A stretch of DNA of 64,000 bases from Arthrobacter sp. AFG20 (lineage in GTDB: Bacteria > Actinomycetota > Actinomycetes > Actinomycetales > Micrococcaceae), in NCBI RefSeq assembly GCF_002892795.1, contig NZ_PJMC01000004.1, positions 248,001-312,000 of the forward strand, written 5' to 3'. Shown here in pieces: positions 53,232-61,987 of the stretch. The position numbers and the translations under genes are program-made. Positions within the stretch are counted from its first letter, which is position 1. Every line of letters begins with the position of its first letter. The notes beneath the pieces were generated by a model that was given only the letters and a program-made list of their open reading frames with translations, did no database searches and was not told the origin of the DNA.

Positions 53232-53489
53232 CGCACGGGCAGCAACCGGAACCGCGGGCGCTGACGCGGCAGCAGCAGCATCCGAAGGTGCCGCCAGTAT
53301 TGTAGCAGACGCCGCAGCCGGCACAGGTGACCGCGACCGCCGGGTCGACCGCAGCCGCCAACAGCGCGGCCCTCGTCAGCGCCCCGCAGACACCGCGATT
53401 GCCGCAGCAGTGACCGGGAACGGCGCCACAAAAACGGCACTAATGCCTGTGGCCGGCTAGGCATTTTGCCCAAGCGCAGCCGCTCCTAG
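53232..53489. other. Ala/Thr-rich frame without clear gene
   Basis: A plus-strand frame here encodes Ala- and Gly-rich sequence with no recognised domain, joined to the IS remnant. The opposite strand gives a Cys- and Pro-rich shadow. No gene is claimed. Confidence 0.4.
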
Positions 53490-53974
53490 GCAAGCTGACG
53501 CGAAGTACGACTGGATGACGAACTACGTCCGGGAGCCGTTCACGCGCAACCCGCGGACAACCTACCCACTATCGCGTACTCCACTCCCGATGCCACGGCA
53601 CTGTCCAGCCCGGTCACGTACAAGCCCGCCATCCTCGGCAGCGGATCACAATCCCGCAACTGGGACGAGTGTCCTACCCCGAACTTCCGGTTTGGCTCCG
53701 GCTCCTACTATTCCGGCAACGGCGGCTCAACACGACGTCGCCCTATATGGGGAACTGAAGTCAGGTGGCACGGCGCAGGCCGCAGCTTGGCCGATCGTCA
53801 TATCGTTCGTGACTAGCTCCGCCACCATCGAAATGGCGTGTTACACGGCGGTCAGCACCCAAAGCCGACGGAAACCGCGACTTCTACCTCGTGGCAGACG
53901 GACCACACCCCACGATTTTAGAGAACAAGGGACTCGTGGAACACATCTCCCCGGCATCAACACCCGCCATGTAG
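53490..53974 (+). pseudogene. SGNH-hydrolase-like secreted protein, frameshifted remnant
   Basis: Plus-strand frames add up to one decayed protein: KYDWMTNYVREPFTRNPRTT, then IAYSTPDATALSSPVTYKPA, ILGSGSQSRNWDECPTPNFR and FGSGSYYSGNGGS, and at the end DGNRDFYLVADGPHPTILEN with VEHISPASTPAM and a stop at 53974. The pieces lie in different frames and contain stops. The order and motif style suggest a secreted hydrolase of SGNH type, but the family is not certain. Confidence 0.5.
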
Positions 53975-53978
53975 GGTC

Positions 53979-54707
53979 TTAGCGGAGCGCGGCGATAACG
54001 CGAAGCGCTATCGCCTTGTGGCCCGCGTCGTTGACAAGACCGCCGTCTTTAAGGACCATGCTGTCAACAATGATGTCCGGCTTGATGAGGCTGACATACT
54101 GGGCCTGTACCGATGCGGCGGCGTCCTGGACGAGCTTGTCGAAAGTTTCCACATCGGGGTTCACGCCCCAAGGCGTGGACGGGCCAACAGCAATGATCTT
54201 CGCCTTAGGCAACTTGGCTCGGATGCTAGCGAAGGTGTTCTCGATGGATTTGACGACCGCCCCGCGGCTTTCGTTGAATGCCGTGAAGTCATTCTGACCC
54301 CCGGCAATGAAAACAATATCCGGCGACTCGGCCACGGCGGCAGGGATCATTCCCTCATAGTTGGTGCAGTGCTCCAGCCCACAACCCGCCATGCCCGCGG
54401 TAGCGAGATAACCAGTACCGCCGCGCCCCAGGTTCACGAAGCGCCAGTCCATGGCCGCCGCGACACGGTTGACCCAGCGGTTAGCAGGCGCAGACGCACC
54501 AGTGCCCTGCGTGTACGAATCACCAAGAAAGACAGCCTCTAGGCGCTCATCAGAGGCCAATGGCTGCAAGTCCTTGTGGTTCTCGTAGTACTCGGCTACC
54601 CGGTCAGAGACGGGGGGCGGCTCTTGAACGCAGCCGGTCGTGACGGCAAGGGCGGCGGCCGCCATGGCAGCCGTGATGATACGACGCAAACAGTCCCCCA
54701 AGAGCAA
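53979..54707 (-). CDS. SGNH/GDSL hydrolase lipoprotein
   Basis: A 242-residue lipoprotein: signal with ALAVTTGC (lipidated Cys near residue 26). The SGNH blocks are present: AVFLGDSYTQGTGA (block I, Ser), LGRGGTGY (block II Gly), IAGGQNDF (block III Asn) and a late DGGLVNDAGHKAIA (block V Asp and His). It probably deacetylates or hydrolyses an ester on an extracellular glycan, in line with the exopolysaccharide island. It is convergent with the decayed gene on the other strand. Confidence 0.9.
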   Translation of the reverse strand: MLLGDCLRRIITAAMAAAALAVTTGCVQEPPPVSDRVAEYYENHKDLQPLASDERLEAVFLGDSYTQGTGASAPANRWVNRVAAAMDWRFVNLGRGGTGYLATAGMAGCGLEHCTNYEGMIPAAVAESPDIVFIAGGQNDFTAFNESRGAVVKSIENTFASIRAKLPKAKIIAVGPSTPWGVNPDVETFDKLVQDAAASVQAQYVSLIKPDIIVDSMVLKDGGLVNDAGHKAIALRVIAALR

Positions 54708-54905
54708 GAAGTGAATGCCCTAATTATAGGGCTCCTAAAGACCGGCTTTGTCCCCTAATTGAATGGACAGGAAGTGTCGCCCCCGCGATGTGAGCATGAG
54801 GTTCGGGTCCAGTGGGGATCCAGTTGGAGTTGGCTGGAGCGTCCGTGAAGGTTCGCGGGCGCCTCACAGGGCTTCTGCTGGCGGGGCAGGTGTGGTGGTT
54901 GTCGT
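54708..54905. other. no supported gene
   Basis: A gap between the SGNH hydrolase start and the transposase remnant. It must hold the hydrolase promoter; nothing else is seen. Confidence 0.4.
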
Positions 54906-55335
54906 TCAGGCCCGTGCCCAGGTTCCGTTATTCTCGTAGAGCCCGAGGTTCAGCAGTTCGCGCAGGTTCAGGCCCGCGATCCGCAGTTGCAGCCAGGAGT
55001 CTCAAGCAGTGTCCGGTTTGTCGGTAGGAGTGTGGTCATACCCGGTAGCGCAGGCGGCCATCAACTCCTGCCCGCCGGAGATTTCGTGGCCGAAGCGCTG
55101 GACCACGGCGATCGATTACATGATGGTGTCTAGCCTTGCGATCGCGTCGTTCAGGAGTATTGAATCCACTGCCCGCCGATTGGACTTCAGGATCTCGGTG
55201 TAGGCGATGACTTCCGCGATCGCTTCCATGGTCCGATGCGGGTTCCCGGAGGCGGTTCAGACAACGGCGCCAATACGTCAGCGTGCTCGGGTGGAATGCG
55301 TATTGGTCAGCCCGTATCCGCACGCGGGCTTCCAC
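54906..55335 (-). mobile_element. degraded transposase, IS1182-like
   Basis: Minus-strand frames give HPSTLTYWRRCLNRLREP, then in a second frame AIAEVIAYTEILKSNRRAVD and SILLNDAIARLDTIM with a stop, and finally DSWLQLRIAGLNLRELLNLG with LYENNGTWARA at the end. This order (HPSTL-YWR, ILK-RRAVDS, C-terminal NLR-LLNLGL) matches IS1182-type transposases. Several frameshifts and stops show it is dead. Confidence 0.55.
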
Positions 55336-55609
55336 CCCAGGTCAAACCTTAACGCCTCCTCGGTTTCGAAATCAGAGAGCCTGCAAAGCCTGCCGCACAA
55401 GCACGGAATCGATCACCGGAGCCAGAACCGAAGGTCGGGCCCACCGCGACGGGACCAGGTCCCATTATGGAATCCAGAAACAACCGCCCCCTGTACCACC
55501 AGCCCCACCGGTCGAGCCGACCGTCGCGGCCATTATTTCAGCGGTGTCCTAGAGGTGGACTCAATCTATCCAGCAGCGTCCCGTGGGCTCGACATAAACA
55601 TATTAGACA
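55336..55609. other. no supported gene
   Basis: Frames here have no recognisable family or signals. The region lies between IS debris and the end of the BY-kinase gene. Confidence 0.45.
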
Positions 55610-57097
55610 TTAAGAACGACCAGCCCGTCGCGAGGGAAACACTCCGGCGGGTCGGTCGCCGCTGTCTGTGGTGGCCCCTGCAAATTCTCCCGCTGATTCG
55701 CCTCGCGGCGGCCGCTTTCGTGTTGTTGCTTGGGCTGCACCATGTTTCTCACTCGACGAGTAGTAACTGTATGAGTAGGCGTCAGGCCCCTTAGCCGGCA
55801 AGCGGTTCATCACGATTCCGAGTACGTTTGCCCCGACCATTTGGAGGGAATTGAAGGACTTTTCCAAGTCTTGATGCCGGAGTTTTCGTGATCCCACGAC
55901 CATCACCACTCCGCCGACGTGCTGGGATAGAACCGCTGCATCAGTCACCGGAAGCAGCGGAGGTGCATCGATGATAATCGCATCAAATGCGTGCTCGAGA
56001 CGATCAATTAGACGTTTCATTTCCTCCGAGCCAAGTAGCTCGGATGGATTTGGCGGAATCTGTCCGGATGTTAGTACGAACAGATTTTCGTCGCCCCAGG
56101 GTTGAAGTAGATCATTTACATCAGAAATACCCACTAGTGCCGTCGTCAGCCCAGCGTTGCGGTCCAATCCCAGATAGTCGCCAACGGCTGGCCGACGAAG
56201 ATCGGCGTCAATGAGGCACACCGTCTGCCCTGCCTGGGACAGGGCAATAGCAAGGTTTACGGCGGTTGTACTTTTACCCTCCCCGGGTAGCGACGATGTG
56301 ATGAGCACGGTCTTCGCGTGGCCTGCAACATTGGCAAACTGAAGATTGGTGCGCAGCTGGCGAAAGGACTCAGCTCTCGGGCTTTGCGGCTTCGCTTGAC
56401 TGAGCAACGGCTCCTTGACCGCGTCTTGATCAAATGAGATACCGCCCAAGAGCGGGGAGTCGGTTACTTTTCGGAGATCAACCTCCCCCCTAATACGGTT
56501 GTCCAACGTGGTTCGGAGTATCGCTGCGGCGACGCCAAGCGCCAGCCCCAGGACGGCGCCTAGGAGGAGATTCAGCCGCGTGTTGGGGGAAGAGGGCGAT
56601 GCCGCTGCCTCTGCCGGCGCTACCACGGAAAGACTCACGGGTGAGGAACCGCCTGTTTTTGGCTTCTCCAAGTTGTCAATCGCTTTGATGAGGCTACTGG
56701 CCGTCGCCTGCGCGATGGCTGCAGCTTGAACCGGAGAAGCATCCGCTACTGAGATGTTGATCAATACGGTGTTTGCATCGCTTGTGGCCCTTATTCGGGC
56801 TGCGAGCTCGTCCGCTTCAACGGCCAAACCCAAGCTGTCGATAACGGGTTGGAGAACGATTGGAGTCGTCACCGTCTTCACGTAGGACTGTACCCGTGCC
56901 TGGCTGAAAGTGTTGCCCTGTTGAAGTTCTGACACACTTCCAGAACTTTGAATGGCTACAAAAAGCTGCGTGTCTGACGTATACGTCGGCTTGACTGCTA
57001 TCGACACTAGGCCGCCAACCAAAAGCCCAATGAGCGAAACGGAGATGACGACAAGCCAGTGGCGTCTTAGAATCCGCAGATAGTCGCGTAGGTCCAA
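55610..57097 (-). CDS. Wzz/BY-kinase fusion (capsular tyrosine kinase)
   Basis: A 495-residue protein started at TTG (57097), with AGGGGGGC upstream. Residues 1-190 form a Wzz chain-length domain with two membrane helices (near 13-35 and 176-196). A BY-kinase domain follows: Walker A ITSSLPGEGKSTTAVNLAIA, Walker A' VCLIDADLRRP and Walker B AIIIDAPPLLPVTDA. A Tyr cluster (YSYSYYSSS) near residue 445 is the likely autophosphorylation site. It controls polymer length and export. Confidence 0.93.
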   Translation of the reverse strand: MDLRDYLRILRRHWLVVISVSLIGLLVGGLVSIAVKPTYTSDTQLFVAIQSSGSVSELQQGNTFSQARVQSYVKTVTTPIVLQPVIDSLGLAVEADELAARIRATSDANTVLINISVADASPVQAAAIAQATASSLIKAIDNLEKPKTGGSSPVSLSVVAPAEAAASPSSPNTRLNLLLGAVLGLALGVAAAILRTTLDNRIRGEVDLRKVTDSPLLGGISFDQDAVKEPLLSQAKPQSPRAESFRQLRTNLQFANVAGHAKTVLITSSLPGEGKSTTAVNLAIALSQAGQTVCLIDADLRRPAVGDYLGLDRNAGLTTALVGISDVNDLLQPWGDENLFVLTSGQIPPNPSELLGSEEMKRLIDRLEHAFDAIIIDAPPLLPVTDAAVLSQHVGGVVMVVGSRKLRHQDLEKSFNSLQMVGANVLGIVMNRLPAKGPDAYSYSYYSSSEKHGAAQATTRKRPPRGESAGEFAGATTDSGDRPAGVFPSRRAGRS

Positions 57098-57444
57098 ACC
57101 GGAGCCCCCCTGAATCGGCTACTGGGACCTGCCGCGAGGCGTGGCACCAGAACGGCAATATTCGTGCTGTCCAGAGAATTATACCGTCTGGGCAAGGACC
57201 TGGCTTTCCGAGCAACGGTTGGCGCCCGGAGGGATCCATTCGTTAGCCGCCCTTGTTGCCCGTTCGCGGTAACACGCGGCCGGGACCTCATAAAGGTCCT
57301 GAAGACAGCTTATTGCCGCTCACTCGCTCTCGAAGCGTGCGTTCGCGGCACATCTGACGGGCCTATGTCAACTCCTCGACAGAACTAGTTCCGCATGCTG
57401 ATGACGGATACTAGGAGCACAGCAGATATTTGGGAGCAACCATA

Positions 57445-58320
57445 TTGAAAACCGCCGTTATCGTCGCCACCGTCAACCGCCAAGACCACCTTGCGCGGTT
57501 GATTCGCGATTTGAGCCAACAGACAGTTCGTCCCGATGTTGTGCTAGTTTCCGCGCCTGAAGCCAAAGACCTTTGCGCGGGAATCGAGGGATACGTCGGC
57601 TGGGTGGTGACCATTATTGGTCGACGAGGCGCCAGTGCGCAAAGGAATGCCGCCTTGGATCATGTCCCGTCGGACACGGACTTTGTTTTCTTCTTCGACG
57701 ATGATATGACATTGCGGAATGACTACATAGAAAATGCCATTTCCGCCTTCGCGGTGAGCGGGGAGATTGTTGGTCTCACGGGCAATGTGCTGCTCGATGG
57801 TGCCGGATCTGGTAGGCCTGTGAGTTTTCCTGAGGCGGATGAAGCCTTCGTTCTGAGCTTTGAAAGCCCCAGCGAAATCTCGACTAAAGTAGCCAAGCTG
57901 TATGGATGCAATTTTGCTGTCCGCCTAAATGCTGCGACGGACCTCCGATTCGATGAACGACTTCCGCTTTACTCCTGGCTTGAAGATCTCGACTTCTCTA
58001 AGCGCCTGGCACAACGGGGCGCTCTTGTACGCGAGTTCACATGCTTTGGCGTTCACCATGGATCGCCATCTGGCGGCCGAACACAGCATTTGCGTTTCGG
58101 CTACTCCCAGATCACGAATCCCGTATATTTGTGGAGAAAAGGGTCAATCAAGTCGGCGAACGCGGCAGTCTTGATTTTCAGGCCGCTGCTTGCGAATCTT
58201 CGAGGAGCCCTAAGTGGAGATTCTAAGGGAGCACGCCGAGCGCGACTTAAGGGAAACGCAATGAGCGTGGCTGACCTTGTCAGGGGGCGACTCACGCCAG
58301 AGAGAATCACTACTTTTTAG
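57445..58320 (+). CDS. GT2 family glycosyltransferase
   Basis: A 291-residue GT-A glycosyltransferase. A TTG at 57445 is taken as start because GGGAG lies eight bases before it. VIVATVNRQDHLARLIRDLS opens the nucleotide domain, GASAQRNAALDHV and FVFFFDDDMTLRNDY carry the DxD region, and YSWLEDLDFSKRLAQRGAL is the acceptor-site ED motif. It is divergent from the BY-kinase gene. The sugar donor is unknown. Confidence 0.9.
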   Translation: MKTAVIVATVNRQDHLARLIRDLSQQTVRPDVVLVSAPEAKDLCAGIEGYVGWVVTIIGRRGASAQRNAALDHVPSDTDFVFFFDDDMTLRNDYIENAISAFAVSGEIVGLTGNVLLDGAGSGRPVSFPEADEAFVLSFESPSEISTKVAKLYGCNFAVRLNAATDLRFDERLPLYSWLEDLDFSKRLAQRGALVREFTCFGVHHGSPSGGRTQHLRFGYSQITNPVYLWRKGSIKSANAAVLIFRPLLANLRGALSGDSKGARRARLKGNAMSVADLVRGRLTPERITTF

Positions 58321-58990
58321 AGTGTCCACGGCGAGCAAGCGTTTTAGAGGCGTTCGCAAGTCCAAAGTCCGCACTGACGGTGCTTTTTCGGCTTTTGGAC
58401 AAGGGTAGTATTTTCCTGCCCGAGGCAGATCTCCTCAATTGCCAGTCAGTTTTGCCCGACCGGCGACGGGGTATATGTCTGTCTCCTGCGCTGCTAGTGC
58501 GCATGCTGGCTCTCCTGCTCGGCCACACGCAGCAGCAGGCCGGTCTCGGTTGTCGTGACCGAGTTGATGGATGCCCTCGACACCGAGCAGGGCTTCCGGC
58601 AGTGTTCGCCAGCGCCCGGCCAGGAGCAGGAGTTATTCCACATCAGGGGTTTCTGATTGTTTGCTTTGCTGGGTCGCTACGAATCCAAAATTCGGCCATG
58701 CCCTCTTTTCAGCACCACGATGCCGCAGCGGCCGTTCAGGTAGCAGGTTCCAGGGATGTCTCCTTGGCTGTCGCCATCTTGTCCCATGTGACGTTGGCTG
58801 GTGTGGTGCCGCGAGAATCCAACGAATGGCATTACTCCTCATGGATCTTCGCTGCGAAGTTGTATTTCACTGTTTAGGCGGTCAAGAACGACAGGAAGAG
58901 GGCTTTGTTCAAACAGGCAGCAGCTAACTTGATCCTGTTTCGCGGCGACTCGCCTTCATCCAAACTGTAACTTGTCTCACCTAAACTTCA
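58321..58990. other. no confident gene; island border
   Basis: Long frames on both strands (for example 58380-58877 plus) have no recognised domain, no ribosome binding site and unlikely composition. The base composition is mixed. It may hold further IS or gene debris at the right border of the exopolysaccharide island. Confidence 0.5.
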
Positions 58991-59458
58991 TCACCGGGTA
59001 TCCACATCCTCAAACACCAGGAACGTCTGCGTATCCAGCACCCCGGGCATGGACTGCAGCTGATCGAAGATCACCCGCCGCAGATGTACGTTGTCCATGG
59101 CCCGCACCAGCAGTATGACGTCAAAGTCCCCGCCCACTAAGGCGATGTGATGCACCTCGGGAATGGCCCGAAGCTGTTCCCGGAGTTCCCGCCACGAGTG
59201 CTGCTGAACCTTAAGCGTCACGTATGCGGAGGACTTCAGGCCGGCCTTTATCGGATCTACCAGGGCCGTGAACTTCGTCAGCACACCCTGGCCAGTGAGC
59301 CGCGCTATCCGCGTGTAGGCGTGTGCCCGGGAAATGTGGACGTTCTCGGCCACCTGCGTCACAGACATCCGGCCATCCCTTGTCAGCTCGGCAATGATGT
59401 TGCGGTCCACATCGTCCATAGGCACCGCTGACGGCTCCTCCTCGTATGGTTCGGCCAT
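58991..59458 (-). CDS. Lrp/AsnC family regulator (BkdR-like)
   Basis: A 155-residue Lrp/AsnC regulator. An N-terminal HTH (MDDVDRNIIAELTRDGRMSV then ISRAHAYTRIARL) and a C-terminal ligand-binding RAM domain (SAYVTLKVQQHSWRELREQL; IALVGGDFDVILLVRA). It is divergent from the branched-chain dehydrogenase operon, the usual place for BkdR, which responds to branched-chain amino acids. The start at 59458 was chosen because residues upstream do not fit the family. Confidence 0.9.
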   Translation of the reverse strand: MAEPYEEEPSAVPMDDVDRNIIAELTRDGRMSVTQVAENVHISRAHAYTRIARLTGQGVLTKFTALVDPIKAGLKSSAYVTLKVQQHSWRELREQLRAIPEVHHIALVGGDFDVILLVRAMDNVHLRRVIFDQLQSMPGVLDTQTFLVFEDVDTR

Positions 59459-59617
59459 TCGTCTACAACTCCCACCCGTTACACGGCTCACAATTGCGAT
59501 TTGTCTTTCAGAATAGGGGAGATGAACGTACCTCTCCACGATTTGTGGCGGCACTAGATACGAAACATCGCCCGGGCCGATACTGAAAGTGAAGAGTGGC
59601 TACAGAAGGACGGACCA

Positions 59618-60874
59618 ATGACGATCTCCGCAGACCACACTGCCCCCAAGACGACGCAGGCTGAACCCGTACCTGAGCAATCCGGGGATACATATCTGGC
59701 AGGCGCAGCGGCCGAGGCAGTGCGCAAGTTCGGCATCACCGCCGAGGACTATATGCTGCCGGCCCGCCACCAGATTCAGATGGTGGATCAGGACGGCAAC
59801 CTAAAGCATCACTCCGAACAGGGCGCGGAACCCGGCCATGAGTACCCGCTGCCCGGCGACGATGAACTCCTCGCGGCCTACGAGCAGCTCGTAGTAGGAC
59901 GGCGGGTCAATGACCAGAACTCGGCACTGGTCCGACAGGGGCGCATGGCCGTCTATCCCTCCAGTCACGGGCAAGAGGCGTGCCAGGTAGCCTCTGCACT
60001 CTGCCTGGCCGAGGGCGACTGGATGTTCCCCACGTACCGCGATGCTGTCGCCGTCATGGCGCGCGGGGTGGACCCGATCGAGGTCATGACCATCTTCCGG
60101 GGTGACTGGCACGGCGGCTACGACCCGCTGAAACACAAGGTCGGCATTCAGTGCACCCCTCTCACCACCCAGCTGCTCCACGCCGTCGGCGTCGCCCATG
60201 CCGCCAAGCTCCGCGGCGAGGACACCGTGGTCCTGGCCATGTGCGGTGACGGCGCCACGAGCGAAGGCGACTTCCATGAGGCGCTGAACTTCGCCGCCGT
60301 CTTCCACCTCCCGGTGATCTTCTTCGTGCAGAACAACCAGTACGCCATCTCGGTGCCTCTGGCCCACCAGTCCGTCGCTCCCTCGCTTGCGCACAAGGCA
60401 GTGGGCTACGGCATGGCCGGCGAACGGGTAGACGGCAACGACGTCGTCGCGCTCCTCGCCGTCCTGGACCGCGCGGTCAAGCTCGCGCGCGAAGGCTCCG
60501 GCCCGCTCCTGGTGGAGGCGCACACCTACCGCATGCAGGCCCACACGAACGCCGACGATGCCACCCGCTACCGGCAGGACAGCGAAGTGGCCCAGTGGCT
60601 GGCCCGGGATCCTCTGAGTCGGATGCGTACCTACCTCTTCGGTAGGGGGCTGCTGGATGACGACGGCGAAGCCCGGATCGCGGAGAAGGCGGAAGCGGTT
60701 GCCACGCAACTCCGCAACGGACTCGGCGAGGATGTTCCGGTAGACCCCCAGGACCTGTTCAAGTACGTCTTCTCCACACCGACGCCCCAGCTCAAAGAAC
60801 AGTCAGCGTTGCTCGCCGACGAGCTTGCCCGCGACGCCGCTGGCACTTCAACCCCTACGGAGGCCCCCGAATGA
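59618..60874 (+). CDS. 2-oxoacid dehydrogenase E1 alpha subunit (branched-chain type)
   Basis: A 418-residue thiamine-diphosphate enzyme subunit. VYPSSHGQEACQVASALCLA, the phosphorylation-loop region near 300 (YRMQAHTNADDATRYR), and the ThDP motif GDGATSEG (210-217) with NN at 239-240 are present. With E1 beta it decarboxylates branched-chain 2-oxoacids (or pyruvate). AAGGACGGACC lies before the ATG. It heads the operon divergent from the Lrp gene. Confidence 0.93.
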   Translation: MTISADHTAPKTTQAEPVPEQSGDTYLAGAAAEAVRKFGITAEDYMLPARHQIQMVDQDGNLKHHSEQGAEPGHEYPLPGDDELLAAYEQLVVGRRVNDQNSALVRQGRMAVYPSSHGQEACQVASALCLAEGDWMFPTYRDAVAVMARGVDPIEVMTIFRGDWHGGYDPLKHKVGIQCTPLTTQLLHAVGVAHAAKLRGEDTVVLAMCGDGATSEGDFHEALNFAAVFHLPVIFFVQNNQYAISVPLAHQSVAPSLAHKAVGYGMAGERVDGNDVVALLAVLDRAVKLAREGSGPLLVEAHTYRMQAHTNADDATRYRQDSEVAQWLARDPLSRMRTYLFGRGLLDDDGEARIAEKAEAVATQLRNGLGEDVPVDPQDLFKYVFSTPTPQLKEQSALLADELARDAAGTSTPTEAPE

Positions 60875-61983
60875 GCCCCACCATCACGACGTCGTCAGAG
60901 GCGAATGGCAACATCAGTTCCGCCACGGCCCGGGCAGCCGCCTCGGCCGGGGCCACTGCGGAGGCGGCAAGGCCGCAGCCGGTCACCATGGCAAAGGCCC
61001 TGAACGCCGCCATGGCCGATGCCATGCGTGCGGATGAGTCTGTCCTGGTCTTCGGAGAGGACGTCGGCATGCTTGGCGGCGTCTTCCGCATCACTGACGG
61101 GCTTATGAAGAGCTTCGGCGAACAGCGCTGCTTCGACACGCCCCTGGCGGAATCCGGCATCGTCGGAATGGCCGTGGGCATGGCCATCAACGGCATGCGA
61201 CCGGTCATCGAGATGCAGTTCGACGCCTTCGCCTACCCTGCCTTCGAGCAGATCGTCAGCCACGTGGCCAAGATGCACAACCGCACCAAGGGTCGAGTGA
61301 AGCTGCCCCTGGTCATCCGCGTTCCTTATGCCGGTGGCATCGGGGGAGTGGAACACCACTGTGACTCCTCCGAGTCCTACTACGCACATACCGCCGGGCT
61401 GAAGGTCTACACGCCGGCCACCGTGGCCGATGCGTACACCATGCTCCGCGAGGCCATCGATTCGGACGACCCCGTGATGTTCATGGAGCCCAAGAAGCTC
61501 TACTGGGCCAAGGACCTGGTGGATTTGGAGCGTCTTCATGAGGACTATGAAGCAAAGGCCGATCGTGGGACGTCCACCGAGGGTCGCGCCGCCGTCGCCC
61601 GCTCCGGCACCGACGCGACCCTGATCGCCTACGGTCCCTCCGTTCCTACTGCGCTGGCGGCCGCCGCCGCGGCAGCCGAGGAAGGCCGCTCCCTGGAGGT
61701 CATCGACATCCGAACCATCGTGCCGTTCGACGACGAGACCGTCTCCGCCTCTGTCCGGAAGACCGGCCGTGCCGTGGTGATCGCCGAGGCGCACGGGTTC
61801 GCGTCCGTGTCCTCGGAGATCGTGGCCCGCGTTCAGGAGCGCTGCTTCCACTACCTTGCCGCGCCCATCCGCCGGGTCACAGGCTTCGACGTCCCCTACC
61901 CGGCACCGAAGCTCGAGCACTACTATCTGCCCGGTGTGGACCGCATCCTCGACGCCGTTGACGACCTCCAGTGGGAAGACTGA
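60871..61983 (+). CDS. 2-oxoacid dehydrogenase E1 beta subunit
   Basis: A 370-residue transketolase-like beta subunit. After a 35-residue Ala-rich N-terminus come VTMAKALNAAMADAMRADES and VLVFGEDVGMLGGVFRITDG, then TPLAESGIVGMAVGMAINGM and VRVPYAGGIG-type loops near 150. It overlaps the E1 alpha stop (ATGA). It completes the ThDP active site with E1 alpha. Confidence 0.94.
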   Translation: MSPTITTSSEANGNISSATARAAASAGATAEAARPQPVTMAKALNAAMADAMRADESVLVFGEDVGMLGGVFRITDGLMKSFGEQRCFDTPLAESGIVGMAVGMAINGMRPVIEMQFDAFAYPAFEQIVSHVAKMHNRTKGRVKLPLVIRVPYAGGIGGVEHHCDSSESYYAHTAGLKVYTPATVADAYTMLREAIDSDDPVMFMEPKKLYWAKDLVDLERLHEDYEAKADRGTSTEGRAAVARSGTDATLIAYGPSVPTALAAAAAAAEEGRSLEVIDIRTIVPFDDETVSASVRKTGRAVVIAEAHGFASVSSEIVARVQERCFHYLAAPIRRVTGFDVPYPAPKLEHYYLPGVDRILDAVDDLQWED

Positions 61984-61987
61984 TCAA

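Noticed and set aside
53056..53361. Cys/Pro-rich minus frame looking like a metal-binding or collagen-like protein
   Set aside because: It is the complement of the ISL3 remnant and an Ala-rich frame; no start signal or known pattern.
55207..55794. 195-codon plus frame over the end of the BY-kinase gene
   Set aside because: Runs antisense through IS debris and the kinase tail; no signals.
58380..58877. 165-codon plus frame at the island border
   Set aside because: Unlikely composition, no ribosome binding site, no recognised motif.
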